Shown: positions 23,935 through 37,171 of the stretch, piece after piece
Layout: each line of letters opens with the position of its first letter
How positions within the stretch are numbered: the stretch's first letter is position 1
DNA from: Selaginella tamariscina
Lineage: Eukaryota > Streptophyta > Lycopodiopsida > Selaginellales > Selaginellaceae
DNA length: 64,000 nucleotides
Assembly: GCA_003024785.1 (NCBI GenBank)
Contig: PUQB01000064.1
Span: 558,001 to 622,000, forward strand
Direction of reading: 5' to 3'
Translations under genes and position numbers: made by a program
The notes under the pieces: generated by a model
What the model was told of the DNA's origin: nothing
The model's input: only the letters and a program-made list of their open reading frames with translations
Database searches by the model: none

Positions 23935-24150
23935 AATATGAATTTCTAAGATATTTTAGGAATATTCCTTACTAAGTAAGGTTATTGAAGGATTAATTTA
24001 TTAATTAATTAATATTTAAGGCTTAATTACATATCAATTAAATAATTAATTAATAATTAAAACTTAAGTATTAATTAGCAATTTGTTTTGTATTCCCATT
24101 TTCATGTATCATGCCCATTTTAGTTACAACATGCATAAAAGGAACATCCT
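23935..24150. repeat. Dispersed AT-rich repeat, copy 1
   Basis: Contains 'ttaattaatatttaag', 'ttactaagtaa' and ends 'ttttagttacaacatgcat'. The same blocks occur in reverse order and complement at 50,555-50,765. The sequence is self-complementary in parts (TTAATTAA tracts). Confidence 0.6.
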
Positions 24151-24493
24151 CGTGTAGCAAGACTCGCAAAGGAGCATTGACATCAGCCAAACAAGGTATA
24201 AAACATCTTAATATGTGCCCTTACCAAGAAACTGTCCTAAAAGACTGTACATCCGTGGGCGAGGAAATTTCACCATAGCCTCCACCTTGGATGGATCCAC
24301 ATGCAGTCCCTCATGAAAAACCATATACCCCAAATATGTAGTTTCAATTGTGCCAAAAACATCTTCAACTTGAGCCCATATTCCCGTAAACAATTAAACA
24401 CATGAGTTACTTCCTTTCTCAAGATCCTTGAGTATGAATCAAAATGTCATCCAAGTACTTTGCAATTGTCTCTAGAAACTCATCATTAAAAAT

Positions 24494-26155
24494 ATCATAG
24501 TTTTTATTATGACTTGACCTTTTACTTTGAAGGTTGACGGACCCTAGATGTAGTGAAAATAATCCCGCTTACATACTACTATGTTGACGGACCCTAGATG
24601 TAGTGAAAATAATCCCGCTTAGTGCATTTTGGTGTTTAGGGGTAGTCCGGCTAACTGTCACTTAAATATTGCAAGAAACTCTAAGCGAAAGAAGCACTTA
24701 CCTTTAGAAAACCCACCCCTAATTTTGACATTTTAGTTAGGTTAATTAGTTAATGTAGATAAGTTCGGCATGTTAAAGTAGTGTAGGAACACCCTTAGGG
24801 TTGATCTAACCCATGCCCTAAAACCCAGGTAGGAGTTAGTCAAAACTCATCTTGTTAACTAAGGGGCTAGCATTCCGTGTTAGCTCACTTACACATATAG
24901 GAAAAGAGGTGGGAGGGGGGGTGGGCTCCATCACATAAATAAGGTAGAGGATGAGGAGTGAGGTTTCTAGGTTCATGATTGAGTTTGTTACTCTTCTCCC
25001 GGTGCAATCTCTAGCTTATGTCATTAAGTCACAAACCTCTATTGTGCCAAACAATAGGGGTACGTTCCACCTTTGGGATAGCCTACCCTTAACACCGATT
25101 GAATCCCTGCATGGGAGGTCTTGTTGGATTGCACGTTCTAAGAGTTAGGGATTAAGACTTGTCTCCAGCCTCCTCCTTCACGTCAAGCTCAGACTAACAC
25201 TCATGGCTAAATAAGGCATGTTTGTGTTCTTGTTCAACTATGGGCGTGGGACCTTACCTAGCAAGTAAGGGATCACATAGGGGTTCTAGAGTTGGCATTG
25301 GAGAGTTACATTCGTGACACTTAGTGCAACTTTCGAATCTAAGGGGCTATGGCATGATAGTCCATATCTGAGAAATAGTGTCATATAAAGATGTAACACT
25401 AGGCCAGATGGCACACAATACAACACCTAAGATACACTTTTAGGGTTGTCTTATGGGGTTAATCCTGAGAGGTTGGATACTCTAATAAGAAAACATACTT
25501 GTGTCCTCATTAGGGTGCTAAGCCTTGGGCATCAACTCAAGGGAGGTTGGGTCTCATAACTAGGTGTGCTAATTGCACACTTAGCTATGGTGTTCTCTTT
25601 GGGATCTAGGGGTTGAACAACCTAAACTCATTAGTAGGAGCCCTTTCGTGAGGCACTTGTGGGATTGTGTACTTAGGGTTATCCAAACCTAGTTTTGGGG
25701 AGTTTGCTTAGAAAACACTCGTGTTCGCCTATGGTGCATACTTGTGTCCTCACTAAATACTAGCCCTAGGACTAAGGTATAACTTGAACACTCAAACCCT
25801 TAGGGGTTAGTTGTGATTCAGGGCACCCCTTGTCACCCTAATGGGGTTATACTCCTCGGTGAGGGTGATTCTTCAAGTGGCAAGTCACGATGCCTTGGCT
25901 TTATTATGGGGGTATGTCTAAGGCATGTCTCTTTAGTGGGGTTGGGGCATGAGTCTGTCTAGGTCTTTTGGGACACGATCCTAAGGTCTACTGGGTTATT
26001 CTCTAAGGTTCGGAGAATAGTCATTCTAGGGGACTTAGGGTGGGACCCTAAGTCTTATGCCTACTTGGACATTTGAGTCATGTTTTAGGGGTTATCTTGG
26101 AAGACTTTGGTGTTGCTCACATAAAGAATTGACATCGAAAGGCCACTTGGCAACC
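24494..26155 (+). mobile_element. Solo LTR (family 2, ~1.66 kb) inside reverse transcriptase
   Basis: Starts TATCATAGTTTTTATTATGA, close to the TGTCATAGTTTTTACTATGA start of the LTR at 56,884, and shares the 'catacaaataaggtagag'-type TATA block at 24,934-24,949. It has a longer 3' part ending near 'ccatgtgttagc'. Host RT codons continue on each side, showing insertion in opposite orientation to its host. An internal 50-bp direct duplication lies at 24,534-24,621. No internal region or partner LTR is adjacent, hence solo. The exact 3' end and target duplication could not be fixed. Confidence 0.7.
24931..24949 (+). promoter_or_regulatory. LTR core promoter (TATA box)
   Basis: CATAAATAAGGTAGAG is preceded by a G-rich run. 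The same block occurs at 57,289-57,304 and, with small changes, at 30,486 and 45,211. Conservation across diverged LTR copies marks it as the likely TATA box and start region. Confidence 0.6.
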
Positions 26156-27660
26156 ATGTGTTAGCATCCATCATGCGCTAAAATGTGGCAAGAGCAAACA
26201 CTAAATCAAAAGGCATAACAAGGAGTTTGAAATACTATTTTAGGAATATCTTTGGAAGTCATAAGAATTTGCTAATAACCTAAAGAAAGATCAAAATTTG
26301 ATAAACCAATGACTAAAAATTTAGTAAATCAACAATTAAAAATTTAGTAAACCAACGACTCTTACTTAATTAATTTAATAAATCCTATGTGTTTGGCAAG
26401 GGATAGCTATTTGGTTCTGTAATAGCATTTACATGACGGTAATCCATCATGAACCACTTAGATCCATCATGCTTATCCACCAAATGGGGCTCCGATGTCC
26501 ATGGAAAAAACGACATGCCAACTTCTTCTCCAACAACTCTAACACATGATGGCCAATTCTTTTGGAAATCACCTTCGAACTGCAGCATTAAGAGGTAAAG
26601 CATCCCCTGTTCGAATGTGGTGTTATATTCAGACCTTGTAGACAAAAGATTTGAATATTTCTTTAATAATTGTTGTACTTGAAACTCTCACTGAGAAGAA
26701 GCTGGTTCAGTTGTCACTTGCACATATCTTTAGAGTTCTTTAACACTTAGGACACAAGTGCTAAAACATTTGGCTCATGCATGATGGCACTTGACAAATT
26801 GCTCCACACCGCTTGAGAGGGACTTTATTCAAAGGAAAAAGTAAATGACCTAGAAGTATCAACCACCAAGGCCCAAACTAGCAACTTGCATTACATGCAT
26901 CCAACCAAGTACACCCAAGGATAATGTCAAAAATATGGTGTGAGAATACATGGAGTTGCAACTTGTCTATATAAGTCCCAAACTGCAAAGGTACTTAAGC
27001 AAGTGTAGACGAAGCAATTCAAGTACATCCATCACCATACAAAACGTATAAAGCTTCCTTGCTTGGCATCATTGTTAAAGCACAACAAATAATCACATTA
27101 GCAAAAATCAAAGAAATACTAGAACTTGTATCAATAAAATAGTCATGTATAAAACTTTGTAGTGTAAATAGAGATAACCTTTTGTGAGGAGTTCGTGAAG
27201 CTTGAGGTGAAAAAGCAAGAACGAATGGAGAACCAGGAGATGAAGAAAAGATGTTAGGTGCCTCTGTATCCAACACACCTACTCATTTTCGGCCTCCACG
27301 AGAGCAACATTCATAATAGCAACATGTCAAGTGTGACCAAGCACACCACAAGCCCAACAAGACAATTGTCATTGTCCTTGTTCTTGACCATGACTAGCAC
27401 CATTAATGTGAGCACCTTTTACCTCCATAGGCACAGGACCAGCAGGAGCATTGAAAGTTGGAGGAGTAATGGCCTCTTGAATGAGTAAATTTGTACTCTT
27501 GGAGCTACTTCAAAACATTGTGCATGAGTAAAAGCCTCTTTTAGAGTGATCGGAACCAGTGCCCGAACATAACTGACAAAATTTGGTCGAAGAGCAAGCC
27601 ATAACATCCCTAATTTGTTATATTTGGACATGGTGGGATCAGACCACATGAGAGATCATG

Positions 27661-28009
27661 AAATTTAATAGCTCCATAGTTAAGATTAGGTGCTTGTTAG
27701 TGTGGTACTTTGTTAAATTCTATGATGGTGCGCCTCCAACAAAGTGTAAGTGCCAACCTTTTTATATTAAGTGTGATTTTAAAACATCTATGACCAAGCT
27801 TTTAGATTTATATGATTGACTAAATATTTCAACTAAATATAAATTAAGAGGTAGTATAAAAAAGAGACTTTGTTAGCTTGTAGTTATACAAAGAGAAGCT
27901 TTGATGAAATGTATGATGTGCTCGATGAGGGACTGATGTTGAGGGGCTTTCCACATTTGATGATATTTTTTGTGCCTATTCCAAACGAGCTAAAATAATG
28001 AATAATAAA
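27661..28009. other. No gene recognised
   Basis: AT-rich sequence with no frame, repeat or element end that I can name. Confidence 0.3.
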
Positions 28010-28575
28010 AATTCACATGTAGCAACCCCAGCGTCTTTTCATCCATATGTAAGTTGTGTGAAATTTTGATAACCATTGAATTAGTTTCAATATGAACCAC
28101 CCGCTTTTATATATAAGTTAGGGTTTTGAGCTAATACAAGATGCATTGGTGGAAGTGAGTCACTATAGAGTGCTTGAAATTATGCCTTTTTGGTGTAAAT
28201 ATTTGTTTTTTCCAATTTAGATTTTCATTGTCTAAAAACTCAATAAGTGCATAGTTGCATATAATGCCAAGTTCGTAATACTCCCTCTTATACTACTAAA
28301 GGATGGTTAGAGTCAATTACAATTTTCAGTCAATTTGAGTTGGTGGCATTTAATTTGATGGGGTCTTTTCACAATTAACTACTAGTAATGAATACATTAT
28401 TATCACTTTTGATTAACAATGTGACTATTATTATTGTTGGCCACCTTTTTTTAATCGGGTATGTTCCAAATTGGAAACCAATTCAACGGTTATCAAAATC
28501 CCAATAGTATATAGCATTGTAGCTTTATACATGGACCTCACAACATGTAGCAACTTGACATCTTTTCATCCTCAT
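28010..28575. mobile_element. Possible MITE with ~40-bp inverted repeats
   Basis: A segment at 28,050-28,090 (GATAACCATTGAATTAGTTT core) pairs with the reverse complement of 28,455-28,500 (GATAACCGTTGAATTGGTTT). A direct repeat, 'acatgtagcaac...cttttcatcc', lies outside each arm at about 28,016 and 28,546. No coding capacity. The superfamily is not recognised and the boundaries are approximate. Confidence 0.45.
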
Positions 28576-28649
28576 GCAAACTATTTAATAACAAAAAATG
28601 AAATATAAAAATTATTTTTTGGTACTAAATTGCTAAATACATTATTGAA

Positions 28650-29720
28650 TCTAAAGAATTGCCTACATGTATATGGTATGCGGCACTTCTTGCAGCTTAT
28701 GTGTGTATGTCACACCCTAATGGTTAACCTATTGGTGAATTTGCATTGTTGTGCATGAGTATGTAACATTTTGGGAGGTAATCAATTTTTTTCATCTAGT
28801 AAATCATATGCACACTTAAAAGGTCTTGTATGAATACATGCTCCACAAGTGTAGTGGTCGAGGATTTACTCTTATTGCCACTTCCATGATAAGCTAAGAA
28901 CGACACTCATAGCTAAGTAAGGCACACATCTACTTATAAAAAAACATTGTCCATGTCAATGTCCAATCATAACTATGAGTTTTTAGTAGATGGGTTTACA
29001 ACAAAAATTCTTTTTATCAGTTTTCTTAAGGGTTCATAGTGAGGGATTGTAGAGTTGGCACCTAGCAAGCTACATGAGTGGCACCAAGTATACACTTTAT
29101 CAAACACCCAGGATATGACCTCTAGGGGTTCATGATTCTAGCAAGCATAACAAGCTTGTGCTTTAAGAGAGGTAAGATCTCATAATCGAGTGTGCTTTCT
29201 GTCACACTTGTCCATAGGTTGAACAACCTAAACTCTTGTGCAATACTAGTAGGGTCGCATGCTCATGGTTAACCAACCTTAATCTTATGGGTTTACTTAG
29301 CAAAACACTTATGTCTACTTTTAGTGCACACTTGTATTGATCCTAGGTCTATAGGGTATAACTTGGTCACATAAACCCTTAAAATGTTAAATGTGGATTA
29401 AGGTACCCCTCATAATCTTGTAAGGTTTCTTCAAGATGTAAAGAATGATGTTTTAACCTTTTGTTATGGGGTATATGTGAGAGCACATGTCTATATTATA
29501 GGGTTAGGGTATGAGCTAGGTCTCTTGGGGCAAGATTGTTATCCTCTAAGGTTTTTTTTAATGAACTTAGTTAGGGTAGGTTCCTAAATCTTTTGCTTTC
29601 TTAGGCATCTGAACAGACTCTAGGGGTTATTAAAGTTGTACTAGAAGACTTAGCATTACTCACATATGGTGACAATGTCATAGTGATCATGTGTTCCCAC
29701 ATGATGGTTTTTCAGATTAA
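28650..29720 (+). mobile_element. LTR fragment, family 2 (forward)
   Basis: Shares blocks in order with the solo LTR at 24,494-26,155: 'gctaagtaaggca', 'gttgaacaacctaaact', 'cacttgtattgat/cctc', 'gggtataacttg' and the terminal 'ttactcacatatggtgacaatg'. More diverged than that copy. Confidence 0.6.
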
Positions 29721-30289
29721 AACTTTGACATTTATATTTTATGGTCATTTGAGGAGTCAAATGTGCTAAGCCTTGATTGTTGGAAGACAACATTTGTGTT
29801 ACATATCAAGGTTACTTTATCTTACATTTTAAATTATAAATTAGTTTAATCTGAGTTATGATCTAGTGAGAAAGTCAGATGTATTATATAAGTTCAAGCT
29901 ACATGAAAGCTTCAAGTATAGAAGGTCTTTCATGGTATAAGTGTTCAACATACACATGCATTTCATTACTAACCCATAAATACAAATTTTGCATTTTAAG
30001 GATCAGTTAGTTGAGCTCTTGAACAAGGTGATTGTTTGATTAACATTATCATTAAGTTGGGGATCTTCATCTTTACTTATAAATTAAGCAAGATAACTGT
30101 TAGATCTTAAGCTATGTTGGAGAATGTTAATGATGTATGAATGTCCGAATATATGCATTTAGCTCCTTAATGAGTTGGCATTTTATGGGATTAGAAAGTC
30201 AATATCAATTTAAAGTTAAATGTTAAACTTTGAGCTTCAAGGTAGTCGATGGTCAAAATGCGAATATGTCCTAGTGACATGTCAAATAA
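29721..30289. other. No gene recognised
   Basis: Intergenic, AT-rich, with no frame or named repeat. Confidence 0.3.
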
Positions 30290-31010
30290 GGTTATAAACA
30301 CCTCTAGGGTTGACCTAATCCTAGGGTTACCTTAACCCCAAGCCCTAATCCCACCTTGAGGTGAGTTGGAGGTTAAATTAAAATTAAACTAACTAAAACT
30401 AGGGTTGGCACTTAGTGTCAACCAAATTGGGAGTTAGGGGCAGGGGCATGAGAGGGCCGGGAGTTGTGCAAGGGTGTTTCCATCACGTATATAAGGTAGA
30501 GCATATGTAGCTAGAGTTAGGTGTTCCAAAATAGCCCATTATTACTCCTTAAGCTTATGTTGTTAAGGCACAAAACCTATTATGCCACCCTAACTTCTTG
30601 GGGATACATCGCACCCAAAGAGTATACTACTTTTATCATTGGTGAATCTGCACCTTGGAGGTCTTATTGAAATACATATTTTACTAGTCAAATGGGTACT
30701 CATTACCATGTTTTTGAGAATTTACATAAGGGTTTTAGAATTGACATTTATGAACCACATTTGTGGCACTAGGTGTACTAGCTCTCGAGTTTGAAGGGCT
30801 ATGGTGAGATAACCCACATTTTTTGAACAGTGTCACATGAACATGTGACACTAAACTAGATGATAAATGATACAATGCCCAAGACATGCTTTTTGGGGTT
30901 GTGTAATGGGTTTAGCACCGAGGGATTGGATTATTTAGTAAGTAGGCATGCTTGTGCTTGCATCAGGGTGTTAAGCCTTAAACGTAGTTTGTGAGTTAAG
31001 GACCTTAAGT
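30290..31010 (+). mobile_element. LTR fragment, U3-R part (forward)
   Basis: Carries 'cacctctagggttgacctaaccc', the CACGTATATAAGGTAGAG TATA block near 30,484-30,501, and 'tggcactaggtgtac'. Collinear with 24,780-25,500. Confidence 0.6.
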
Positions 31011-32179
31011 TGGAGGTTCATAAGGGCCATTTCTAACTTAGTAAAATTAAGCATTATGAACTTGAGGGGCAGGTCGAGTTGAACTTGGCCAAAATATTTA
31101 GACACCTTGCAATGGACCCTAGAAATTGGAGGGATAGGGTGCATACAGCTCCCTACACCAATGTGAGAAGTGCAAGAAAGTTGACTAAGGATGGATTATG
31201 GGGATGACCACCTGCAATTGAAGGAGACCCACAGGAAAGACACATGCATGAACTAGACTACAAGAGGAAATTTGAGGAAGGGGGTGCAGAACGTCCCAAA
31301 GTTAGTTGACTAAACACATGTTTTGGTGGCCTCATTTCTAAAGATATATTGAGCAGTTTGTTTGTTTTTACAATCTATGTAAACATATCAAACTATCATG
31401 ATTGGTCATCAAGGACTTTGTAGACTAAGTGTAGAGAACTCCAAGTGTAGGTGTATTTTGATGGTGTGATGACATTGTCACCAACGTTCAACTTCGAGGG
31501 TCCAATCTTGAGGTTTGATTGTCTGCTTGGAGGTGTACCCAAAAGTTGCATTGATTTGTGCCTCTTAAACCTAGGGAGGTTTGAAGTTCAAAAAGGGAGT
31601 GTGAGAGTGCGAGCTAGAAGGGAGGTCTTCTCTTGCCTTTCAGCTAGTAACAAGATTATAAAAGATGCGGTAGATTACTATAGTAATGGTTGAGGTCTTC
31701 TCTTACCTTTTAGCTAGTAACATGATTATAAAAGTAGATTTACTATAGCAATAGTTGGAATACAAAGCATGCTCCTCATAGGTGCCAAAGGGTGGAGTGC
31801 CCTTGATCGGATGGAGACTATAGCTGTCCACTAGGAAGATTTCCTTGTTGAGGGAATAACCCCTACCCTCTAAGCACCTCCCTACTTATATAGTGGGGCA
31901 AGTTGATCTTGGATGCCATCCCCTTCGCGCTCATGGATTGGATATGTCATCATGATGGTTGTGTAATGAGTCAATTGTCATAATGCACCTCCCTCAATCA
32001 TGTGATCCTCTATACCTTGGGGTGTTTGGTTTTATCTTACTTTCAGCACCACCTGACACTCATCCATGTTTGTCAGCCCCTAATGACATTTGTTCTATTT
32101 ATCCCATCAAGAAGTCGAGATGGGTCAGTAACAATCAATTTGCCAAGGACCCAGCCTTTTGGATAGTGATTGTTTCTTC
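31011..32179. other. Unassigned, probably retroelement-derived
   Basis: No recognised gene. A short direct duplication of about 60 bp ('cttctctt.ccttt.agctagtaac') occurs at 31,627 and 31,691. Sequence continues without a clear break into the LTR at 32,180. Confidence 0.35.
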
Positions 32180-33102
32180 TATCAGAGTTTTTACCTGGTG
32201 CCATGCCAGATGCCAAACCTAAAATCCCCTCTCTAGAAACCCCACAAAATCTAGTAAAGTAACCCATATTAGGAACCCAACCCTTAGGAGCTTAAACCCC
32301 CAGCTAATCAAGTCCATGAACAAGGCTCACCTTGTGAATTAAGATATGTAGACCAGCCGAGCTACAGGTATCGTTCCTAGCTTGGCATGATTGAGGTAGC
32401 CGAAGTAAGGCCTCAACCACTAGTTCTGCGAAACATGAACTTGGGCAATACCTTTGAACTTGCGAGCAGGTTTTTGGATTAAGGAATTTGACTAACTCCT
32501 TGGAAGTGATGTACCCGATCACAAAGGCGAGATCCTGCCAATGATAAGGACAGTCTAACCCAAAGGTGAGAGGTACCCCTATCGTGTGGAAGTTATGGCG
32601 GCACAACATAGGGTTGCGCCTTGACGACACAAGCTTAGCTTGCACCGGTAGGAGTTTAATGAGTTCTCTCTTGAACCTAAGAAGCTTCACTATACCTTAT
32701 TATGCGACAAAGCCCCCCCCCGGTTTTCCTAAACAAGTAAGTGGGCTTGCATGAAACTGCTAGCCGTTAATGAAAGAGATGCCTAATTTAACCCTAAACT
32801 TAACCCCTAGGGGGGTATTAGGGCGTGGGGTTAGGGCAACCCTAGGGTTAGGTCATCCCTAGGGGTGTCCCTAACCCTTTTAACAACCTATACTTTACTG
32901 GAAAACCTATCTTGAAACATGAGAGTTTTCTAAAAGGTAAGTTACTACTTTTGCCTAAAGTTTCTCAAAATATTTAGTGATAACCAGCCGAACTACCCCT
33001 AAACACCTAAGTACACTACATCTAGAGTTTGTCACACAACTCAATAGGTAACAATAGTCAAATCTCAAAGTAAAAGGCCAAGTCATAATAAAAACTATGA
33101 CA
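32180..33102 (-). mobile_element. LTR of truncated gypsy element A (3' LTR)
   Basis: Ends are TATCAGAG (mutated TGTCAGAG) and ...AAACTATGACA, an imperfect TGTCA/TGACA inverted pair. The purine tract AAAGGCAGGGAGTG (minus strand, 33,103-33,116) abuts the inner edge, as expected for a 3' LTR of a minus-strand element. Aligns by eye with the LTRs at 36,211 and 42,430, and is closer to the latter. Confidence 0.8.
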
Positions 33103-36100
33103 CACTCCCTGCCTTTGAAAATGTTAATGTCCTCATTGATGTCTAACTCCAAGACTAGACTAGGTTAGAAAAATTAAATGAAAATTAACGTTAATCACTA
33201 TATGCAGTGTTAGCAAAAAAGTTCACAAGTTTTATTACCCCCTTGCATTATCCGAAGTCAAGTACTTCAGAACCATTGTTCACTAAGTGATAACTTAGCT
33301 GCCAGAGGCACTACCTGTGACATGAAGTCACTTGGAGACCTTTTGCACATTTGCAAAGTTTGTTACCCAACATATACAATAAGTTAGTTAATTTATTTTA
33401 AGTTAATTAATTGGAGGCCTCTAGTTAATGTTGTTTGTCGACCCCTAGGTTAATAAAAAATAAAATTCACTTTATTTCTCACCATCATTACTAACAATTT
33501 GAAACCTTGCCTTTAACTCCATCGTTTTTTGTAGATTTTCCAATGATTTCCATGTCAATTCGCATGTTGGGTAACATTTCCATTTAACAAGATCTCTGCA
33601 ATTTAAAATCCTTTGCCTCCAAAATCAACTCAACTTCGAACTACTTGATATCGCCGACCAGCTCAGGAAGCGGACGTGAGTTTTCATATCTCTGCAGATG
33701 TTTTTCATCCTTGTGAAATGGCTCAAGCAAATTAACATGAAACACATTGTGTATTGTTCCCAACTCTAGAGGAAGATCTAACCCTAAACCCTATTCACTT
33801 TACCACCTTGTATGGACCTATGTAATGTGATAAAAACTTCCTCGAAAGAGTTGTTGGAACCTTTAAATTTTTGGTACTCAATAATATCATATCCCAACCT
33901 GATACTTTACATCTCGTTGATGCTTATTGTACTATTGACGATACCTTTTTTGTGTTGCAGCCATCGCTTAACGAGCAGCTTCTCATGTCCAATACAATTG
34001 TCCAGTGAACTTTGCTATAGAGGGAACTCGATTGACATTGTCTTTCGGTAACACCATATTTTGAGAAATACCACCCTTATTCCCAGTTAACACCTCCATC
34101 AAGCTACACTCAATCGTAGTGTGTGGTAACATATCTCAGTCATATCCAAGTGTTTAGCCTATTAAGTTGATCAAGCATCTGAGATAGTCCTCGACTTATC
34201 GGTTCACCCTCTCCATTTGACAATTTGTTTGTGGATGGTAAGTTGTATTAAACTTTAGCATCATGCCAAACTACTTAAACAACATTCCCCAAAACTGTCT
34301 GTAAATCAAGGATCCCAATCTGAGATCATTATTTTCGGTAGCCTGTGCACTCTTAAGACCTCGTGGAAGAACAATTTTGGTACTTATTTTGCATTCACTA
34401 TTTCTACAATTAGAATGAAATGAGCAACCTTTGAAAACCGATCAACCACCATTATGAAGGCATTGAAACCAAAAGATTTTGGCAATCCCATGATAAAATC
34501 CAAATTAACACTTTGAAACGGTTGCTCTGGATCAGCATACACTGCAACTTCTCATCTAATTTTTGCAATTGACTAGGGCATGTTTTAACATACTTGACAA
34601 TATCGTCTATCATACCCGACTAATAAAATCTATATTTCAACAAAGCCAACGTCTTATGCCTTCCACCATGTCTTGCCAAAGGGACGTTATGATGCTCTCT
34701 TAACAGCCTCTCTCCATGTCCCTTTTGGAACATAGAGTCTTCTTTCTTTATAATAAAGAACTCCATTTCGTACCGCAAAATTTGCCCATCTGAGTGCATC
34801 CATTCAACTTTTTATTCTTGTTGGAATATTACCATCTTTTGTAACTAATGAACTTGTTTCCTCTTTGCCACCAAGTTTAAAGCCTCCTTAGCAAACTCGT
34901 TTTAAGGATACACCATACACAAATTCATCCACCAGAGTTGACACTGGTGCTGACATAATATGAAGATGACCCTTCTTACTGAGTGCATCCGCTACCACAT
35001 TGTCTTTTCCAGCTTTATGTCTGATTTCAGATTGAAATCGTGCCAACTTTTGCTGCCATCTAACATACTTTAGTGATAGCTTCGGCTACATTTTGAAGTA
35101 CCTTAGAGTTACACTATCTGTCCAAACCTTAATACCATGACTTAAAAGATAATGACGCCAATATTCTAAGAAAGCAATAATAGCACACATCTTTTTTTCG
35201 TGAGTAGGCCATCAAATTTGTGCGGCATCCAACTTATTTGAGAAAAAGGACACTAGATGTTCTTTTTGCTATAATACACCACCAATTGCAAAGTCGGAAG
35301 CGTCATATTCTGCTTCAAAGAGATCTTCAAAGATGGGCAACCACAAAATTGCCTCAGAAGAGATAGCTTTTTTTGAGTTTGATAAATGCTCGTTGTCACT
35401 TTGGAGTCCAATGCCATGGAATGTTTTTTTATGAGATATGTTAATGGTGCCGCTATCTCCTAGTAACCTTTTATGAATCTTCAATAATATTAAAAATGAT
35501 CTAACTTCATGCACGTCTTTCAAAGTTGTCCACCCGATAATAGTTTGAATTTTCTTTGGATCCATGGCAACCTCCCCACCTGAGATTGAGTGTCTTAAGA
35601 AATTTACCTTGGTTTAATCAAATGCACACTTGCTTTTTTAACATACAATTGGTTCTCTCTTAACTTCTAAAATGCCTTTTACAAGTGTTCCACATGTTCC
35701 TCAATTATTTAATTGAAAATCAGAATATCATCAATGTACACCACTATGAACTCATCTAGATAGTCTCTAAATATATCATTGTGCAAAAAAAGTTGCTGAA
35801 GCATTACACAAGTTGATGGCAAGATTAAAAACTAAAATGATCCATAACACATTTGAAAAGTGGTCTTCTTCTCAATGTCATCCTTTGTTACACAAATCTG
35901 ATGGTACCCAAATCTCAAGTCCATTGTTGAAAAATACTTTGCTTTCGATAGCCTATCAAGGATACTTATTTTTTATAGTTATCGCGTTCAGTGCTAGATA
36001 GTCCACACACATTCACATCGTACCAGGATTGGTGCACCATACAAAGATTGACTAGGTCGAATGTGTCTTCAACCAATCAATTCTGTCATATGTTTTTTCA

Positions 36101-36210
36101 ATTATATTAACTCTTGAGGATTCAATCGATATGGGGCTTTTGCCAGTGGAGACAAACCTAGCAAAATCTCTATTATGTAATCCACACCTCGACGTGAAGG
36201 TAACTCGGGC
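33103..36210 (-). mobile_element. Ty3/gypsy element A internal region, truncated
   Basis: Collinear with 37,172-40,330 of element B: integrase C-terminal part near 33,480-34,000, integrase core remnants to 34,700, 'DALSK' RNase H end near 34,970-35,010, RNase H start YDASDFAIGGVL at 35,269-35,310, RT thumb 35,370-35,570 and RT palm to about 36,200. It stops abruptly at 36,210, within the linker before RT, where the next LTR begins. Protease and gag are missing. Many stops and small deletions. Confidence 0.75.
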
Positions 36211-37171
36211 TATCAGAGTTTTTACCTGGTGCCACAAAAATGGCTTGCCAAGTGCCAACCATGGAATTCTCTTTTTGGAAACCCCATGGAATCTGGAAAG
36301 TAACCCGTATTAGGAACCCAAGCCTTAGGAACTTAAGCCCCTAGTTGACCAAGTCCATGAACGAGGCTCACCTTGTGAATCAGGATACGTAGACTAACTG
36401 AGCTATAGGTGTTGTTCCTAGCTTGGCATGGTTGAGGCAGCCAGAGCAAGGCCTCAACCACTAGTTCTGTGGAACGTGGACTCATATAATGCCTTTGAGC
36501 TTGCGAGCAGGTTTTCGGCCCAAGGAATTTGACTAACTCCTTGGAAGTAACGTACCCCTATCACAAAGGCGAGATCTTGCCAACAATAAAGATAGTCTAA
36601 CCCATAAGTGGGATGTACCCCTGTTGTGTGGAAGTTTGGGCGACACAATACAGGGTTGCACCTTGACGACACAAGCTTAGCTTGCACTGATAAGAGGTTA
36701 ACAAGCTCTCTTTTGAACCCAGAAAGCCTCACTACATATACTTTACCTTAATTATGTGACGAAGCGCCCCACCCCCCCCACCCCATTTTCCTAAATGAGT
36801 AAGTGGGCTGGCACGGAAATGCCAGTCCTTAATGAAATGAGATGCCTAACCCTAAACCTAACCCCTAGGGGGGTATTAGGGTGTGGGGTTAGGGCAACCC
36901 TAGGGCTAGGTCAACCCTAGGTGTGTCTCTTTTGACAAGCTATATTTAATGAAAAACCTATCTTGTAACGTTAACCTGGGGGAGAGTTTTCTAAAAGGTA
37001 AGTATTACCTTCGCTTAGAGTTTCTTGAGGTACCTAATGACAGCCAGCCAGACTACCCCTAAACACTTAAGTGCACTAAGTGGGGTTGTTTATCACTACA
37101 ACTAGGTTCGTCACACATCTCGGTAGGTAAAAATAGTCAAACCCCAAAGTAAAGGGTCGAGTCATATGACA
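36211..37171 (-). mobile_element. LTR between elements A and B (3' LTR of B)
   Basis: Starts TATCAGAGTTTTTACC and ends TCATATGACA. The purine tract AAAGACGGGGAGTG (minus strand, 37,172-37,185) abuts it. It joins directly to truncated element A on the left. It differs from both outer LTRs at many shared variant sites. Confidence 0.8.

Larger units (their letters stand above)
24151..27660 (-). mobile_element. Old Ty3/gypsy element, decayed and split by a solo LTR
   Basis: Minus-strand order from high to low coordinate follows gag-pol. A gag C-terminal patch (27,419-27,649) is followed by a zinc-knuckle-like CWACGVLGH near 27,330-27,360 and a protease-like stretch (27,019-27,276). Reverse transcriptase follows: KWFMMDYRHVNAITEPNSYPLP at 26,390-26,470, and LLVMPF...ATF.RMMDA near 26,165-26,235. 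The catalytic patch YLDDILIH is at about 24,436-24,460, then YLGYMVFHEGLHVDPSKVEAM at 24,270-24,335. Stops and frame changes throughout. No integrase seen. The RT is interrupted between RMMDA and FNDEFLE by the LTR at 24,494-26,155. Confidence 0.75.
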
